A DNA stretch of 64,000 bases from an uncultured Lachnospiraceae bacterium. Lineage in GTDB: Bacteria > Bacillota > Clostridia > Lachnospirales > Lachnospiraceae. The notes beneath the pieces are model-generated. The model was given only the letters and a program-made list of their open reading frames with translations. It did not search any database and was not told the origin of the DNA. This document shows positions 36,910 to 45,582 of this stretch, one piece after another. Numbering within the stretch: position 1 is the first letter of the stretch; every line of letters begins with the position of its first letter. The stretch lies in NCBI GenBank assembly GCA_947176065.1, contig CAMWPB010000015.1, positions 1 through 64,000 on the forward strand, read 5' to 3'. A program made the translations under genes and the position numbers.

Positions 36910-37000
36910 TCCACTTTTCCATCCAATCCACCTAATATGGTGTATAGTGTATAATGAATTTATGTGTAATTCTATAAAATGGATTTGATGGAAAGGTGGA
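36910..37000. promoter_or_regulatory. 20-bp inverted repeat around a promoter (TCCACC family)
   Basis: 36910-36929 (TCCACTTTTCCATCCAATCC) and 36981-37000 are inverted copies with 18 of 20 positions matching. Between them lies TATAAT at 36950-36955. The right arm overlaps the ribosome site (AAAGGTGG) of the next gene. The arms share their core with the sites at 7774 and 19665, so one element-coded regulator may bind all. Loop formation with repression is inferred. Confidence 0.6.
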
Positions 37001-37007
37001 TTTGATA

Positions 37008-38453
37008 ATGAGACGATATTTAGATGTTGATTTAGAGGTTGGGGTTTTGAATGAGGAAAAATTGGTACAGATTCGTGAAAGAATACAAAGAAAATATAAT
37101 ATTGATTTAGGAGCGATTGCCAGAGGTGAAATTCAGTATGGAGAGTTAAATAGAATGTTGGTGCAGAAATGTCATTTAAATGATGTGTGGGGTGATTTTA
37201 GGAGACTTCTTTTTTTAGAAAAAGATTTGGAAAAATTTGAAGAAAGTATAGAGAGGTTGCAAAGACAGCAGGGGAGGATTATTCGGGCGAATAAAAAAAA
37301 TGAGGATACAGAAATTGGAGGGCTGTCTATAGATAAACAAAATTTGCAGAAACAAAAATTATCGGAAGACCAGGTACTTAAATTATATAAAGAAATAAAG
37401 AAGAAAGAAAAAAAGATAAAAAAGAAAGAATTGAAAAAGATTTCTTACGAAGATTGCGTAGCAATGATGGAATATATATTAACAAATAGCAGAGTACTTG
37501 GGAAAGATATATTTTTACAATATCTTATGAGATATGAATATACGCAAGTGGCTGCAAAAAAATATAACTTTTCCGCTGAACGGAAAGAAGAAAAGATTGA
37601 TTGTAGAAGTCGTTTAAAATGTATAGATTTTTTCCCAATGTGGGATAGTGATATTCTTCCAGTCTTTGCAAAACAATTACAGGATATTCTATTTACACAG
37701 AAATATATAAGAATGTTTGAGTTTACGGTGTTTGGAAGTGAGAAGGAAAGGGAAAAAGGAAGTTTGGATATAACAAGATACAGTTATAAATATATTGAAG
37801 ATATATATTCTAAGCTAATGGGTACCTCGTATGAGAATTTCTATTATTTGAACGACATGCTTGGAGTTTCGCTGACTAATACTATTTTTCAGTGCAGCTA
37901 TAAGATGACCTGTAAGAATAAAAAATGGGATGGGGAGATACAGTATAAGATTATAAATGAAAAGATGTTTGATGTTGCTGCTTGGCTGGGGAAAGTTAAG
38001 TGTATATATTGTCGTGATATTTTGGCAAATATTATCTTTAAATATTTGTTTTCATTTAATGTCAAAAAGAAACAAAGCATTGAGGAAAAAGAAAACGAGC
38101 GAGTGTATCAGGATCTTGGAAATGCCTGTGATCAGATCTGTGATTATTTCAGAACAAACATAGATAGAATAAATTGTTATTATAGTGATTTATGTGATTC
38201 TCATACATGGTTGTGGGCAAATGATGATCAATTGAGATTAGAGTTTGATAATGAGATATTTTCAGAAATAAAAAGAGAATGTGAAGAATGGCTGAAAAGT
38301 TACATTCAGAGTAAGGCTGTTGACAAAGCTGTCGGAGATTATGCAAGAAAATCTGGGAGCAGATATAAGATTAGAAAGAGCAAACTGATAAAAGAACCAG
38401 ATAATTTATATGCACAAATACATATGGCTGTTATGAAGGGAATTTGGGAGTAA
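37008..38453 (+). CDS. unknown AT-rich cargo protein
   Basis: The 481-residue protein starts at ATG 37008, eight bases after AAAGGTGG; a GTG at 36996 in frame is less likely. Residues 70-155 are a lysine-rich coiled coil (KEIKKKEKKIKKKELKK). The rest has many Phe/Tyr/Ile residues and Cys pairs (CIYC), with no membrane run. Base composition is clearly more AT-rich than the YqaJ-Rad52 unit next to it, pointing to separate acquisition. I recognise no function; single-gene defence cargo is one possibility. Confidence 0.6.
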   Translation: MRRYLDVDLEVGVLNEEKLVQIRERIQRKYNIDLGAIARGEIQYGELNRMLVQKCHLNDVWGDFRRLLFLEKDLEKFEESIERLQRQQGRIIRANKKNEDTEIGGLSIDKQNLQKQKLSEDQVLKLYKEIKKKEKKIKKKELKKISYEDCVAMMEYILTNSRVLGKDIFLQYLMRYEYTQVAAKKYNFSAERKEEKIDCRSRLKCIDFFPMWDSDILPVFAKQLQDILFTQKYIRMFEFTVFGSEKEREKGSLDITRYSYKYIEDIYSKLMGTSYENFYYLNDMLGVSLTNTIFQCSYKMTCKNKKWDGEIQYKIINEKMFDVAAWLGKVKCIYCRDILANIIFKYLFSFNVKKKQSIEEKENERVYQDLGNACDQICDYFRTNIDRINCYYSDLCDSHTWLWANDDQLRLEFDNEIFSEIKRECEEWLKSYIQSKAVDKAVGDYARKSGSRYKIRKSKLIKEPDNLYAQIHMAVMKGIWE

Positions 38454-38571
38454 TTATCTCAAGTCCCCGAAGGACAAAAAAATTTTATTTTTATGAAGAA
38501 ATGTCGGTCGCTGGAAAAGATTTCATTTGGGTGTATGATGAAAATGTACCTACGGAAGAGTATAAAAATCG

Positions 38572-40590
38572 TTGAGAAATGGAGGATGGATTATCGAAAA
38601 AATGCAAATGAGTATTGACGTTCTGGAGTTTGCAGAGCGGGATGAACAGGGAAAGCTCAAGGGTCGAGAGGTGATAGAGTTTCTCCCGAAGCGTGAAGAT
38701 GGAACAAGACCGGGGTTTGATATCCTTGCATTCCCGGAAGAAAATGGCTGCAAGCCGTCTGTGAAAAGTATAATTGCGGAGACGGAATCGACAGATGCAC
38801 CTCTGAATATCATAACAAACGATGAGCAGAAAAAGCAGATATGCTCGGAAGGACAAGGAATCTTGTCGCTATTGCGTCAAGAGCCGCATGGCCCGGTTAC
38901 ATGGATACCGGCAGCACCATACCCAGCGACAAATTTCAGTGTCCAAGTTCTCCAAAAGAAGATTTTTTTGGATCGAACAGGGAAAGAAATATTAGAGCGC
39001 GGCGAAATCGAATGTAAAATTTTTGTGGAAGGCAAAACGTTTGATTTAATTGTAAAAAACAGACAAATTCGAAGGATCGCGCGTATAGTAACGGATAGTA
39101 TTCCTGAGGCAATTATTGACCATGAAGCAAAGAAGGCTGACAAGGTTATAGAGGAACAGTTCCGGCGTGATATATCGCGGAGCAGATCAGTTCAAATTTT
39201 CTATCAAGCAGGATGGAATCGCATTGATGGTCGATGGTGCTATGTTTATGACGGCATTGAACTCGGAAGAGAGCGGTACGTGGAAACTGGGTTGACATTG
39301 CCGCGATGGAATTGCAGAGGAGATGATATCGTACAGATTTTTCTCTGCGCATGTGATTTATCTCAGGATATGGCAGCGGTGTCAATAATGATCCCCTTTT
39401 CATTAATGGGGGTACTTTACAGACTGTTTGAGGAGGCGGGATTCCGGCCGCGTTTTGTCCTCTTTATTAATGGCAAGACGGGCAGTATGAAGACAACGAT
39501 TGCCAAAATTTTATACACACAACTTTGTAACGATGAATTTCGGGACGAACCCCGGCGGTTCGACACGGACACGGAAGTTTCTTTGGAACGTGCTATTGTC
39601 ACACTAGGACAGGATACCGTTACACTGATTGACGATTTTTCACCAGCCAAAACGGAAACGAAGAAAGGCGATATGATAAACAAACTCGAAACAATTATTC
39701 GGATGGTGGGAGATGGGAGCAGCAGAAGTCGCTCGAATATTAAGCTGGAAGATAAACGCGGAGAAGGTGTGCACGGGATGGTCGCATTGACCGGTGAACT
39801 TACTCCCAAGGGTATGTCTTCAAATCTCAGATGCGTGTTCTGTCGGTTAAATCGTGAGGATGTGAATGTAGATGCAGTAAACTGGTTTCAGGAGAATGAA
39901 GCCGCATACACAACTCTTATTGCTGCATTTTCAGAGTATGTAGGGCAACGCTATAATGATATTATATTGTATATAAAAAAACAGTTTAGCGATGATCGAA
40001 GATGCTTTTCTGGAATCCTTAGGGAGAGACGTTTAGTGGATGCCGGTGTAACAATGCGTTTGGCTATGGATATTTTTATTAAGTTTTTACAGGAATTTTG
40101 CGGTTTAAATAATGGGGAGGTTCTAACCATGCTTTACCAGATGAAAGATTCTATCATTAATTGCGTACGGATTAGCGAACAAATGTCTACGAACGAATCG
40201 CCAAGTGAAATTTTTATAAAAGGAGTAGAGTCCCTCATGCGTATGGGCATTGTTAAGATCGGAGATGGGAAACAATCAACGTTAGGAACGACAGTGTATG
40301 ATGGGTATACAGAAGGTGAGTTTTACTATTTTATTCCTGAGAGTGTGCACAAAAAAGTAATTGCTTTTTTTAAGCAGACCAATCGATATTTTCCATTTGA
40401 CTGCAAGGAGGTTCTGATGTTTCTAGCAGATGATGGAATCAGCAAAACAGCTTCGAACGGGGCAGGAAAACGAACACTTTGTACTCGAATTTCGATGGGA
40501 AACGGCAAAAAAATGAACTTTTTAAAGATTCAACGAAGTGTATTTGATGCGGTTGTGGAGGGCAGTTATGATGATTGGAACGGAGTGTAG
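38572..40590 (+). CDS. DUF927-like ATPase/replicative helicase
   Basis: The protein of about 660 residues carries a P-loop ATPase core: Walker A FINGKTGSMKTT (about residue 300), Walker B VTLIDDFSP, and a later ALTGELTP sensor-like strand. This layout is that of DUF927/D5-like helicases of plasmids and elements, which drive replication of the circular form. The start is uncertain: TTG 38572 overlaps GGAGG, ATT 38590 has the best spacing to GGAGG, and ATG 38602 is far from it. The 118 bases before it hold the open tail of a short frame ending at 38575 without a start. Confidence 0.75.
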   Translation: MRNGGWIIEKMQMSIDVLEFAERDEQGKLKGREVIEFLPKREDGTRPGFDILAFPEENGCKPSVKSIIAETESTDAPLNIITNDEQKKQICSEGQGILSLLRQEPHGPVTWIPAAPYPATNFSVQVLQKKIFLDRTGKEILERGEIECKIFVEGKTFDLIVKNRQIRRIARIVTDSIPEAIIDHEAKKADKVIEEQFRRDISRSRSVQIFYQAGWNRIDGRWCYVYDGIELGRERYVETGLTLPRWNCRGDDIVQIFLCACDLSQDMAAVSIMIPFSLMGVLYRLFEEAGFRPRFVLFINGKTGSMKTTIAKILYTQLCNDEFRDEPRRFDTDTEVSLERAIVTLGQDTVTLIDDFSPAKTETKKGDMINKLETIIRMVGDGSSRSRSNIKLEDKRGEGVHGMVALTGELTPKGMSSNLRCVFCRLNREDVNVDAVNWFQENEAAYTTLIAAFSEYVGQRYNDIILYIKKQFSDDRRCFSGILRERRLVDAGVTMRLAMDIFIKFLQEFCGLNNGEVLTMLYQMKDSIINCVRISEQMSTNESPSEIFIKGVESLMRMGIVKIGDGKQSTLGTTVYDGYTEGEFYYFIPESVHKKVIAFFKQTNRYFPFDCKEVLMFLADDGISKTASNGAGKRTLCTRISMGNGKKMNFLKIQRSVFDAVVEGSYDDWNGV

Positions 40591-40672
40591 CGTATATGTC
40601 GGCTGATATTTCGGCAGAATTTATGATTAGGTGTGACATATACTGTACAAAGATTGTGCCACAGGAGAAGAT

Positions 40673-40846
40673 ATGCGAAATCATCGTATAACTTGTCACC
40701 TAGAAGATAATAAACCGATTAATGAGATCCAATATCTAGTCAATTGTTTTGCAATAGCATATATTGAAAACCTGTTGAAAAACAGCGGCTTATCTAAAGA
40801 TGAGCAGATCTGTGTACTCAGTGAAATGCTGCAAAATCTAAATTAG
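40673..40846 (+). CDS. small helical protein upstream of the integrase
   Basis: A 57-residue protein (MRNHRITCHLEDNKPINEIQ...) with AGGAG at proper distance from ATG 40673. It is predicted helical, ending LSKDEQICVLSEMLQNLN. Small proteins like this often precede serine recombinases in Lachnospiraceae elements and may be regulators. Its last codons lie in a hairpin. Family not identified. Confidence 0.6.
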   Translation: MRNHRITCHLEDNKPINEIQYLVNCFAIAYIENLLKNSGLSKDEQICVLSEMLQNLN

Positions 40847-40860
40847 GATTTGCAGCATTT
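40824..40860 (+). terminator. 14-bp hairpin spanning a stop codon before the integrase
   Basis: AAATGCTGCAAaATC (40824-40838) pairs with GATTTGCAGCATTT (40847-40860) with a single bulged A. T-rich sequence (CCTTTTGTTTTT) begins five bases later. It may terminate or attenuate transcription into the integrase gene. Confidence 0.6.
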
Positions 40861-40900
40861 CGATATCCTTTTGTTTTTATATCTGGGAAGGAGTGATTTC

Positions 40901-42802
40901 ATGCAAAATTCTTTGCTGCAGATAGCCATCTACAGCAGAAAGTCCAAATGGACCGGCAAGGGCGACAGTGTTGAAAACCAGATCGTCATGTGCCGGGAAT
41001 ATATCGAAATGTTCATTGAAGGGGGCGACCAGGCGCAGATTATCGTGTACGAGGACGAAGGTTTCTCCGGCAAAAACACAAAGCGCCCCCAGTTTCAGAA
41101 AATGATGCGCGACATGAAGGAGCAGCATTTTGACTATCTGGTCTGCTACAAGCTGGACCGTCTGGGAAGGAATCTTGCGGATCTGGCAAACTTAATGGAA
41201 GATTTGGAGCGGAAGGGCACATCCTTCATCAGCATCAAAGAAAAGTTCGACACGACCACGCCAATCGGCAAGGCGATGCTGTACTTCTCCGGCGTGCTTG
41301 CCCAAATGGAGCGGGAGCAGATTGCGGAGCGTGTGAAGGACAACATGATCATGCTGGCCAGGAGTGGGCGGTGGCTTGGTGGAAATACGCCTCTTGGTTA
41401 TTCTTCCATGAAACTGGAGAAGGAGGTCAGCGCTCTTAAGAAAAAATCTATGTACTGCCTGACACAGAATCCCGAGGAGATAGAGATTGTCCGGTACATA
41501 TTTTCTAATTTTATGGAATGCAGATCACTGACCAAGGTATTTAAAAATTTACTTACGAATGATATCAGAACCAGACAGGGAAAAGAATTTGCCATTTCGG
41601 GAATCCGGGATATTCTGGTGAATCCGGTATACTGCAGGGCGGATCAGGACGCTTATCAATATTTTTATGATCTGGGCTGTCAGGTGTGCATTGACGAGGA
41701 GGAGCTGGACGGGGAATCGGGTCTGATGGGGTATGCCAAAACGACTTCGACACACTATAAGAACCAGAGCCAGCCCTGTGAGTCGTGGATCATAGCGAAA
41801 GGGCGGCATCTAGGCATAGTAAGCGGCAGGGAGTTTGTCAGGGTACAAAAACTGCTGGCGGGCAACAAGGAAAAGGGGGCGGCTTTCAAGAACACGAAAA
41901 ACAGTGTTGCGCTTTTGTCCGGCTTGCTTTACTGTACCTGCGGACACTTGATGCGCCCGAAAAATTATCCGGCGTCCCGGCTGACGGAAAAAGGGGAACG
42001 GACTTTCTCTTACCGTTGCCCATACAAAGATGCTACACATCGGGAAAAGTGCGATACGCAAAATGTACATGGCAATACGCTGGATGAGAGGGTGTGTGAG
42101 GAACTGATCGGAATGACGAATCCCGATGCGGGTATTGTCCCCATGTTGGAGGCTCTGTTAAAGAAGATTAAGGAAACAGATATGGAGGTGGTGTCAGAAA
42201 AGGATCTGCTGCAGCAGGAATATAATAAGAAGAAAGAGGAGATACAGAAGCTTATTGCATCCATCAAAAATCTGGATGCAGACAGTGTATCGGTGCAGTA
42301 TATCAATGATGAGATCAAGCGGACGGACGGCTTATGCAGGGAACTGCAGACAAGGATGGCCGCTATGGAAAGCGATAAGGAGGCGAATCTGAACGTCACG
42401 GATTATGTGAAGGATTGGCTGGAGAAGATGAAGAACTTTCCTCTCATTTTTGAAGAACTCACTGTTATGCAGAAACGGGACTTTTTGAGAGCAATCATAG
42501 AAAAAGTCGTCTGGGACGGAGAAGTCGCCCATATTTATATCAGAACCCCGGTGCCAGGAAGGCACCGGGATATTTTTGCCCGTCTGAAGGAAGAGGTCTT
42601 ACGGCCGTGGTATCCAAAGTTTCCAATTTGGAACCATCGCATTACCACAGCCGCTCGGGCCTACGACAGCGACGAAGCTCCCCTCGGAAATCTGCAGATC
42701 GATGTGAGAAAGCGCGGGGGTTTCTCCCTTCAGATTGTGATAGGAGTAGGAAACATCCCGCAGGGAAAGTATTGGCTGCATAGAAAATGCCTCCTTATGT
42801 AG
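40901..42802 (+). CDS. large serine recombinase (integrase) whose 3' end is replaced by host DNA
   Basis: Residues 1-150 form the resolvase domain with the nucleophile Ser12 (IAIYSRKSKWTG), YKLDRLGRN and EREQIAERV. A recombinase domain follows, then a zinc ribbon (CTCGHLMRPKNY, YRCPYKDATH) and a coiled coil (about 460-530). ATG 40901 lies after GGAAGGAG; the in-frame TTG at 40850 is less likely. As read here it has 633 residues, but the last 52 codons (42644-42802) are antisense host ABC sequence. In the excised circle the frame continues at 7242 to give 751 residues with a double-HTH tail. This gene is the obvious cause of the insertion. Confidence 0.93.
   Translation: MQNSLLQIAIYSRKSKWTGKGDSVENQIVMCREYIEMFIEGGDQAQIIVYEDEGFSGKNTKRPQFQKMMRDMKEQHFDYLVCYKLDRLGRNLADLANLMEDLERKGTSFISIKEKFDTTTPIGKAMLYFSGVLAQMEREQIAERVKDNMIMLARSGRWLGGNTPLGYSSMKLEKEVSALKKKSMYCLTQNPEEIEIVRYIFSNFMECRSLTKVFKNLLTNDIRTRQGKEFAISGIRDILVNPVYCRADQDAYQYFYDLGCQVCIDEEELDGESGLMGYAKTTSTHYKNQSQPCESWIIAKGRHLGIVSGREFVRVQKLLAGNKEKGAAFKNTKNSVALLSGLLYCTCGHLMRPKNYPASRLTEKGERTFSYRCPYKDATHREKCDTQNVHGNTLDERVCEELIGMTNPDAGIVPMLEALLKKIKETDMEVVSEKDLLQQEYNKKKEEIQKLIASIKNLDADSVSVQYINDEIKRTDGLCRELQTRMAAMESDKEANLNVTDYVKDWLEKMKNFPLIFEELTVMQKRDFLRAIIEKVVWDGEVAHIYIRTPVPGRHRDIFARLKEEVLRPWYPKFPIWNHRITTAARAYDSDEAPLGNLQIDVRKRGGFSLQIVIGVGNIPQGKYWLHRKCLLM
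42621..42646. other. right attachment junction (attR)
   Basis: The element arm TTCCAATTTGGAACCATCG (42621-42639) is followed by CATT (42640-42643), and host ABC sequence starts at 42644. Joining the ends gives arms 42621-42639 and 7244-7262 around CATTGC, a palindrome centred on TT. The site lies within the integrase reading frame. Confidence 0.8.
42644..42781 (-). pseudogene. 5' part of the split ABC importer ATPase gene
   Basis: Reading the minus strand from ATG 42781 (eight bases after AAGGAGG) gives 46 codons, MQPILSLRDVSYSYHNLKGE through VAVVGPSGCG, the start of a NitT/TauT-type ATPase. The next codons are element sequence and stop at 42599. The continuation is at 7241. The promoter would lie in 42790-42950, divergent from argH. 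I see no riboswitch there. Confidence 0.93.
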
Positions 42803-42961
42803 TTAACGACATCATATTTTTCGCGAACCGAAATCTGATGGGTCGTTTACTACGAGTATAGAATATTTTATGACGGGTAAGAAAATATGTGTTCTGATTG
42901 AAAAGAAAACCAATTTATGGTATCATCAAATTTAGATTTAATTAAAATGGAGGATTTAGGC

Positions 42962-44410
42962 ATGGCGCAGTTGTGGGGCGGCCGTTTCACGAAGGAGACG
43001 GATCAGCTTGTATATAACTTTAACGCGTCGATCTCCTTTGACCAGAAGTTCTTCACGCAGGATATTGAGGGCAGTATCGTACATACGATTATGCTTGCCA
43101 AGCAGGGGATTTTGACGAAAGAGGAGAAGGACGAAATTTTAAAAGGGCTTACCGGGATCAGACAGGATGTGGAAGACGGTAAACTTGCCATCACGGAGGA
43201 ATACGAGGATATACACAGCTTCGTGGAGGCGAATCTGATCGGCCGGATCGGTGATGTGGGGAAAAAACTGCACACGGGCAGGAGCCGGAACGATCAGGTG
43301 GCGCTCGATATGCGGCTGTATACAAGGCTTGAAGTGCTGAACACGGATACGTTATTGAAGGAGCTTTTGCAGACGCTTCTGACGGTCATGGAGGAGCATG
43401 TGGAGACTTATATGCCGGGCTTTACCCATCTGCAGAAGGCGCAGCCGGTGACGCTGGCGCACCATATCGGTGCTTATTTTGAAATGTTTAAAAGGGACAG
43501 ATCCCGGCTGAAGGATATTTTTTACCGCATGAATTACTGTCCGCTGGGAGCTGGGGCGCTTGCGGGGACGACATACCCGCTGGACAGGGCTTACACGGCG
43601 TCGCTGCTCGGTTTTGAGGGGCCCACTTTAAATAGTATGGATTCGGTTTCCGACAGGGACTATCTGATTGAGTTTTTGTCGGCGCTCTCCACGATTATGA
43701 TGCATCTGAGCCGTTTCTGCGAGGAGATCATTATCTGGAATTCCAACGAGTACCGTTTCGTGGAGATCGACGATGCCTACTCCACGGGCAGCAGCATTAT
43801 GCCCCAGAAGAAAAACCCGGACATCGCGGAGCTGGTGCGGGGAAAAACAGGGCGTGTTTACGGGGCGCTGATCTCTATTCTGACGACCATGAAGGGGATT
43901 CCCTTGGCTTACAATAAAGATATGCAGGAGGACAAGGAGCTGACCTTTGATGCCATAGACACAGTGAAGGGGTGTCTGGCCTTGTTTGAGGGCATGATCC
44001 GCACGATGAAATTTAATAAGGATGTGATGGAAAAGAGCGCGGCCATGGGCTTTACCAATGCCACGGACGCGGCGGATTATCTGGTGGGAAAGGGTGTGCC
44101 CTTCCGTGATGCCCACGGTATTATCGGCAGGCTGGTGCTTTTCTGTATTGAGAAAAACTGCAGCATCGAGGAGCTTTCCATAGAGGAACTTAAGGGAATC
44201 AGCCCCGTCTTTGAGGAGGATATTTATCAGGCCATCAGCTTAAAGACATGCGTGGAAAAGCGGCTGACAACCGGCGGGCCCGGGCCGGAGGCTATGCGGG
44301 AAGTGATACGGGTGCAGAGGGAATATCTGACAAAGGACTGGCAGGATGAGGACAGCATGTTCGGCGGTCAGCCGGGAGAAACAGAGAGAAAGGAAACGGA
44401 GGAGGAGTAA
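42962..44410 (+). CDS. argH: argininosuccinate lyase
   Basis: The enzyme splits argininosuccinate into arginine and fumarate in the last step of arginine synthesis. The 482-residue protein starts MAQLWGGRFTKETDQLV, the family start, at ATG 42962 after GGAGG. The fumarase-superfamily signature GSSIMPQKKNPD is near residue 280, and HTGRSRNDQVA and the TTAYQ-equivalent HLQKAQPVTLAHH are present. Earlier in-frame codons (42917-42961) are 5' leader. It is followed after six bases by asd. Confidence 0.97.
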   Translation: MAQLWGGRFTKETDQLVYNFNASISFDQKFFTQDIEGSIVHTIMLAKQGILTKEEKDEILKGLTGIRQDVEDGKLAITEEYEDIHSFVEANLIGRIGDVGKKLHTGRSRNDQVALDMRLYTRLEVLNTDTLLKELLQTLLTVMEEHVETYMPGFTHLQKAQPVTLAHHIGAYFEMFKRDRSRLKDIFYRMNYCPLGAGALAGTTYPLDRAYTASLLGFEGPTLNSMDSVSDRDYLIEFLSALSTIMMHLSRFCEEIIIWNSNEYRFVEIDDAYSTGSSIMPQKKNPDIAELVRGKTGRVYGALISILTTMKGIPLAYNKDMQEDKELTFDAIDTVKGCLALFEGMIRTMKFNKDVMEKSAAMGFTNATDAADYLVGKGVPFRDAHGIIGRLVLFCIEKNCSIEELSIEELKGISPVFEEDIYQAISLKTCVEKRLTTGGPGPEAMREVIRVQREYLTKDWQDEDSMFGGQPGETERKETEEE

Positions 44411-44416
44411 GCTGTT

Positions 44417-45502
44417 ATGAGCGAAAAATTAAGGGTAGGAATTTTAGGCGGTACGGGTATGGTGGGGCAGCGTTTTATTGCCCTTCTGGAGAACCATCCC
44501 TGGTTTGAGGTGACCACCATTGCGGCGAGTCCCCGCTCTGCGGGCAAGTCTTATGAGGAGGCAGTGGGAGACAGATGGAAGATGGATACGCCCATGCCGG
44601 AGGCGGTAAAGAAGATTGTGGTCAAGAATGTAAACGAGGTCGCGGAAGTGGCGGCTGAGGTGGATTTCGTTTTTTCCGCTGTGGATATGACGAAGGATGA
44701 GATTAAGAAGATCGAGGAAGAGTACGCGAAGACGGAGACGCCCGTGGTTTCCAACAACAGCGCACACCGCTGGACGCCTGACGTGCCCATGGTGGTGCCG
44801 GAGATCAACCCGGAGCATTTCGATGTGATAGAGTCACAGAAAAAGAGGCTTGGCACAAAGCGCGGCTTTATCGCCGTGAAACCGAACTGCTCGATCCAGA
44901 GTTACGCGCCGGTGCTCACCGCCTGGAAGGAGTTTGAGCCTTACGAGGTGGTAGCTACCACTTATCAGGCAATTTCCGGCGCGGGCAAGACCTTTAAGGA
45001 CTGGCCGGAAATGGTGGAGAATGTGATTCCCTACATCGGCGGCGAGGAGGAGAAGAGCGAGAAGGAGCCGCTTCGGATCTGGGGTAAGATCGTGGACGGC
45101 GAGATTGTTCCCGCCGAGAGTCCGGTGATCACCTGCCAGTGTATCCGGGTGCCTGTTTTAAACGGCCATACGGCCGCCGTGTTCGTGAAGTTCAGGAAGA
45201 AACCGACCAAAGAGCAGCTTGTGGAGAAACTGCTGCAGTTTAAGGGGCTGCCGCAGGAACTGGATCTTCCCAGCGCACCGAAACAGTTTATTCAGGTGAT
45301 GGAGGAGGATAACCGTCCGCAGGTGAAGCTGGATGTGGATTATGAAAACGGTATGGGAATCAGTGTGGGACGTATCCGTGAGGACAGCGTTTACGACTGG
45401 AAATTCGTGGGTCTTTCCCACAATACCGTGCGCGGAGCGGCTGGGGGAGCCGTGCTCTGTGCGGAGACATTGAAGGCGAAAGGGTATATAACGAAAAAGT
45501 AA
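44417..45502 (+). CDS. asd: aspartate-semialdehyde dehydrogenase
   Basis: It makes aspartate semialdehyde from aspartyl phosphate for lysine, threonine and methionine synthesis. The 361-residue protein has the NADP loop GILGGTGMVGQRF (residues 8-20) and catalytic Cys158 in KPNCSIQS, with the HTAAVFVKFR region downstream. The lineage with this longer form is common in archaea, fungi and Clostridia. Six bases separate it from argH, so they are probably cotranscribed, an unusual but plausible amino-acid pairing. Confidence 0.95.
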   Translation: MSEKLRVGILGGTGMVGQRFIALLENHPWFEVTTIAASPRSAGKSYEEAVGDRWKMDTPMPEAVKKIVVKNVNEVAEVAAEVDFVFSAVDMTKDEIKKIEEEYAKTETPVVSNNSAHRWTPDVPMVVPEINPEHFDVIESQKKRLGTKRGFIAVKPNCSIQSYAPVLTAWKEFEPYEVVATTYQAISGAGKTFKDWPEMVENVIPYIGGEEEKSEKEPLRIWGKIVDGEIVPAESPVITCQCIRVPVLNGHTAAVFVKFRKKPTKEQLVEKLLQFKGLPQELDLPSAPKQFIQVMEEDNRPQVKLDVDYENGMGISVGRIREDSVYDWKFVGLSHNTVRGAAGGAVLCAETLKAKGYITKK

Positions 45503-45582
45503 AGGAGTTATAAGGGAACTGTAAACACAAACGATTGATATGGGGGGAGGGCGCCATCTGGGGAGAATGGCGTGCATATACA

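Larger units (their letters stand above)
7242..42643. mobile_element. 35.4-kb mobilizable integrative element with large serine recombinase
   Basis: The ends are defined by the split ABC ATPase gene, which rejoins in frame without loss or gain of a base. The rejoined element ends form an imperfect palindrome centred on TT, as expected of a serine-integrase attP. The integrase gene is at the right end. Other element functions are an excisionase-like remnant, MobC, a mini-relaxase, YqaJ exonuclease, Rad52-type annealing protein, a DUF927-type helicase and DUF932/DUF5688 proteins. No VirB4, VirD4 or other type IV secretion gene is present, so transfer would need a helper. The cargo includes several probable defence modules and is more AT-rich than the flanking chromosome, notably at 7.9-19.5 kb and 37-40.6 kb. 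Confidence 0.92.

Noticed and set aside
38450..38575. Possible short gene ending WVYDENVPTEEYKNR
   Set aside because: The open frame before the DUF927-like gene has protein-like character but no start codon or ribosome site; perhaps a remnant.
7242..42643. Calling the element a self-transmissible ICE
   Set aside because: No VirB4, VirD4/TcpA coupling protein or other type IV secretion genes are present between the ends.
42782..42961. Riboswitch upstream of the ABC ATPase or argH
   Set aside because: I looked for TPP- and FMN-type conserved cores and T-box features and found none; only ribosome sites are visible.
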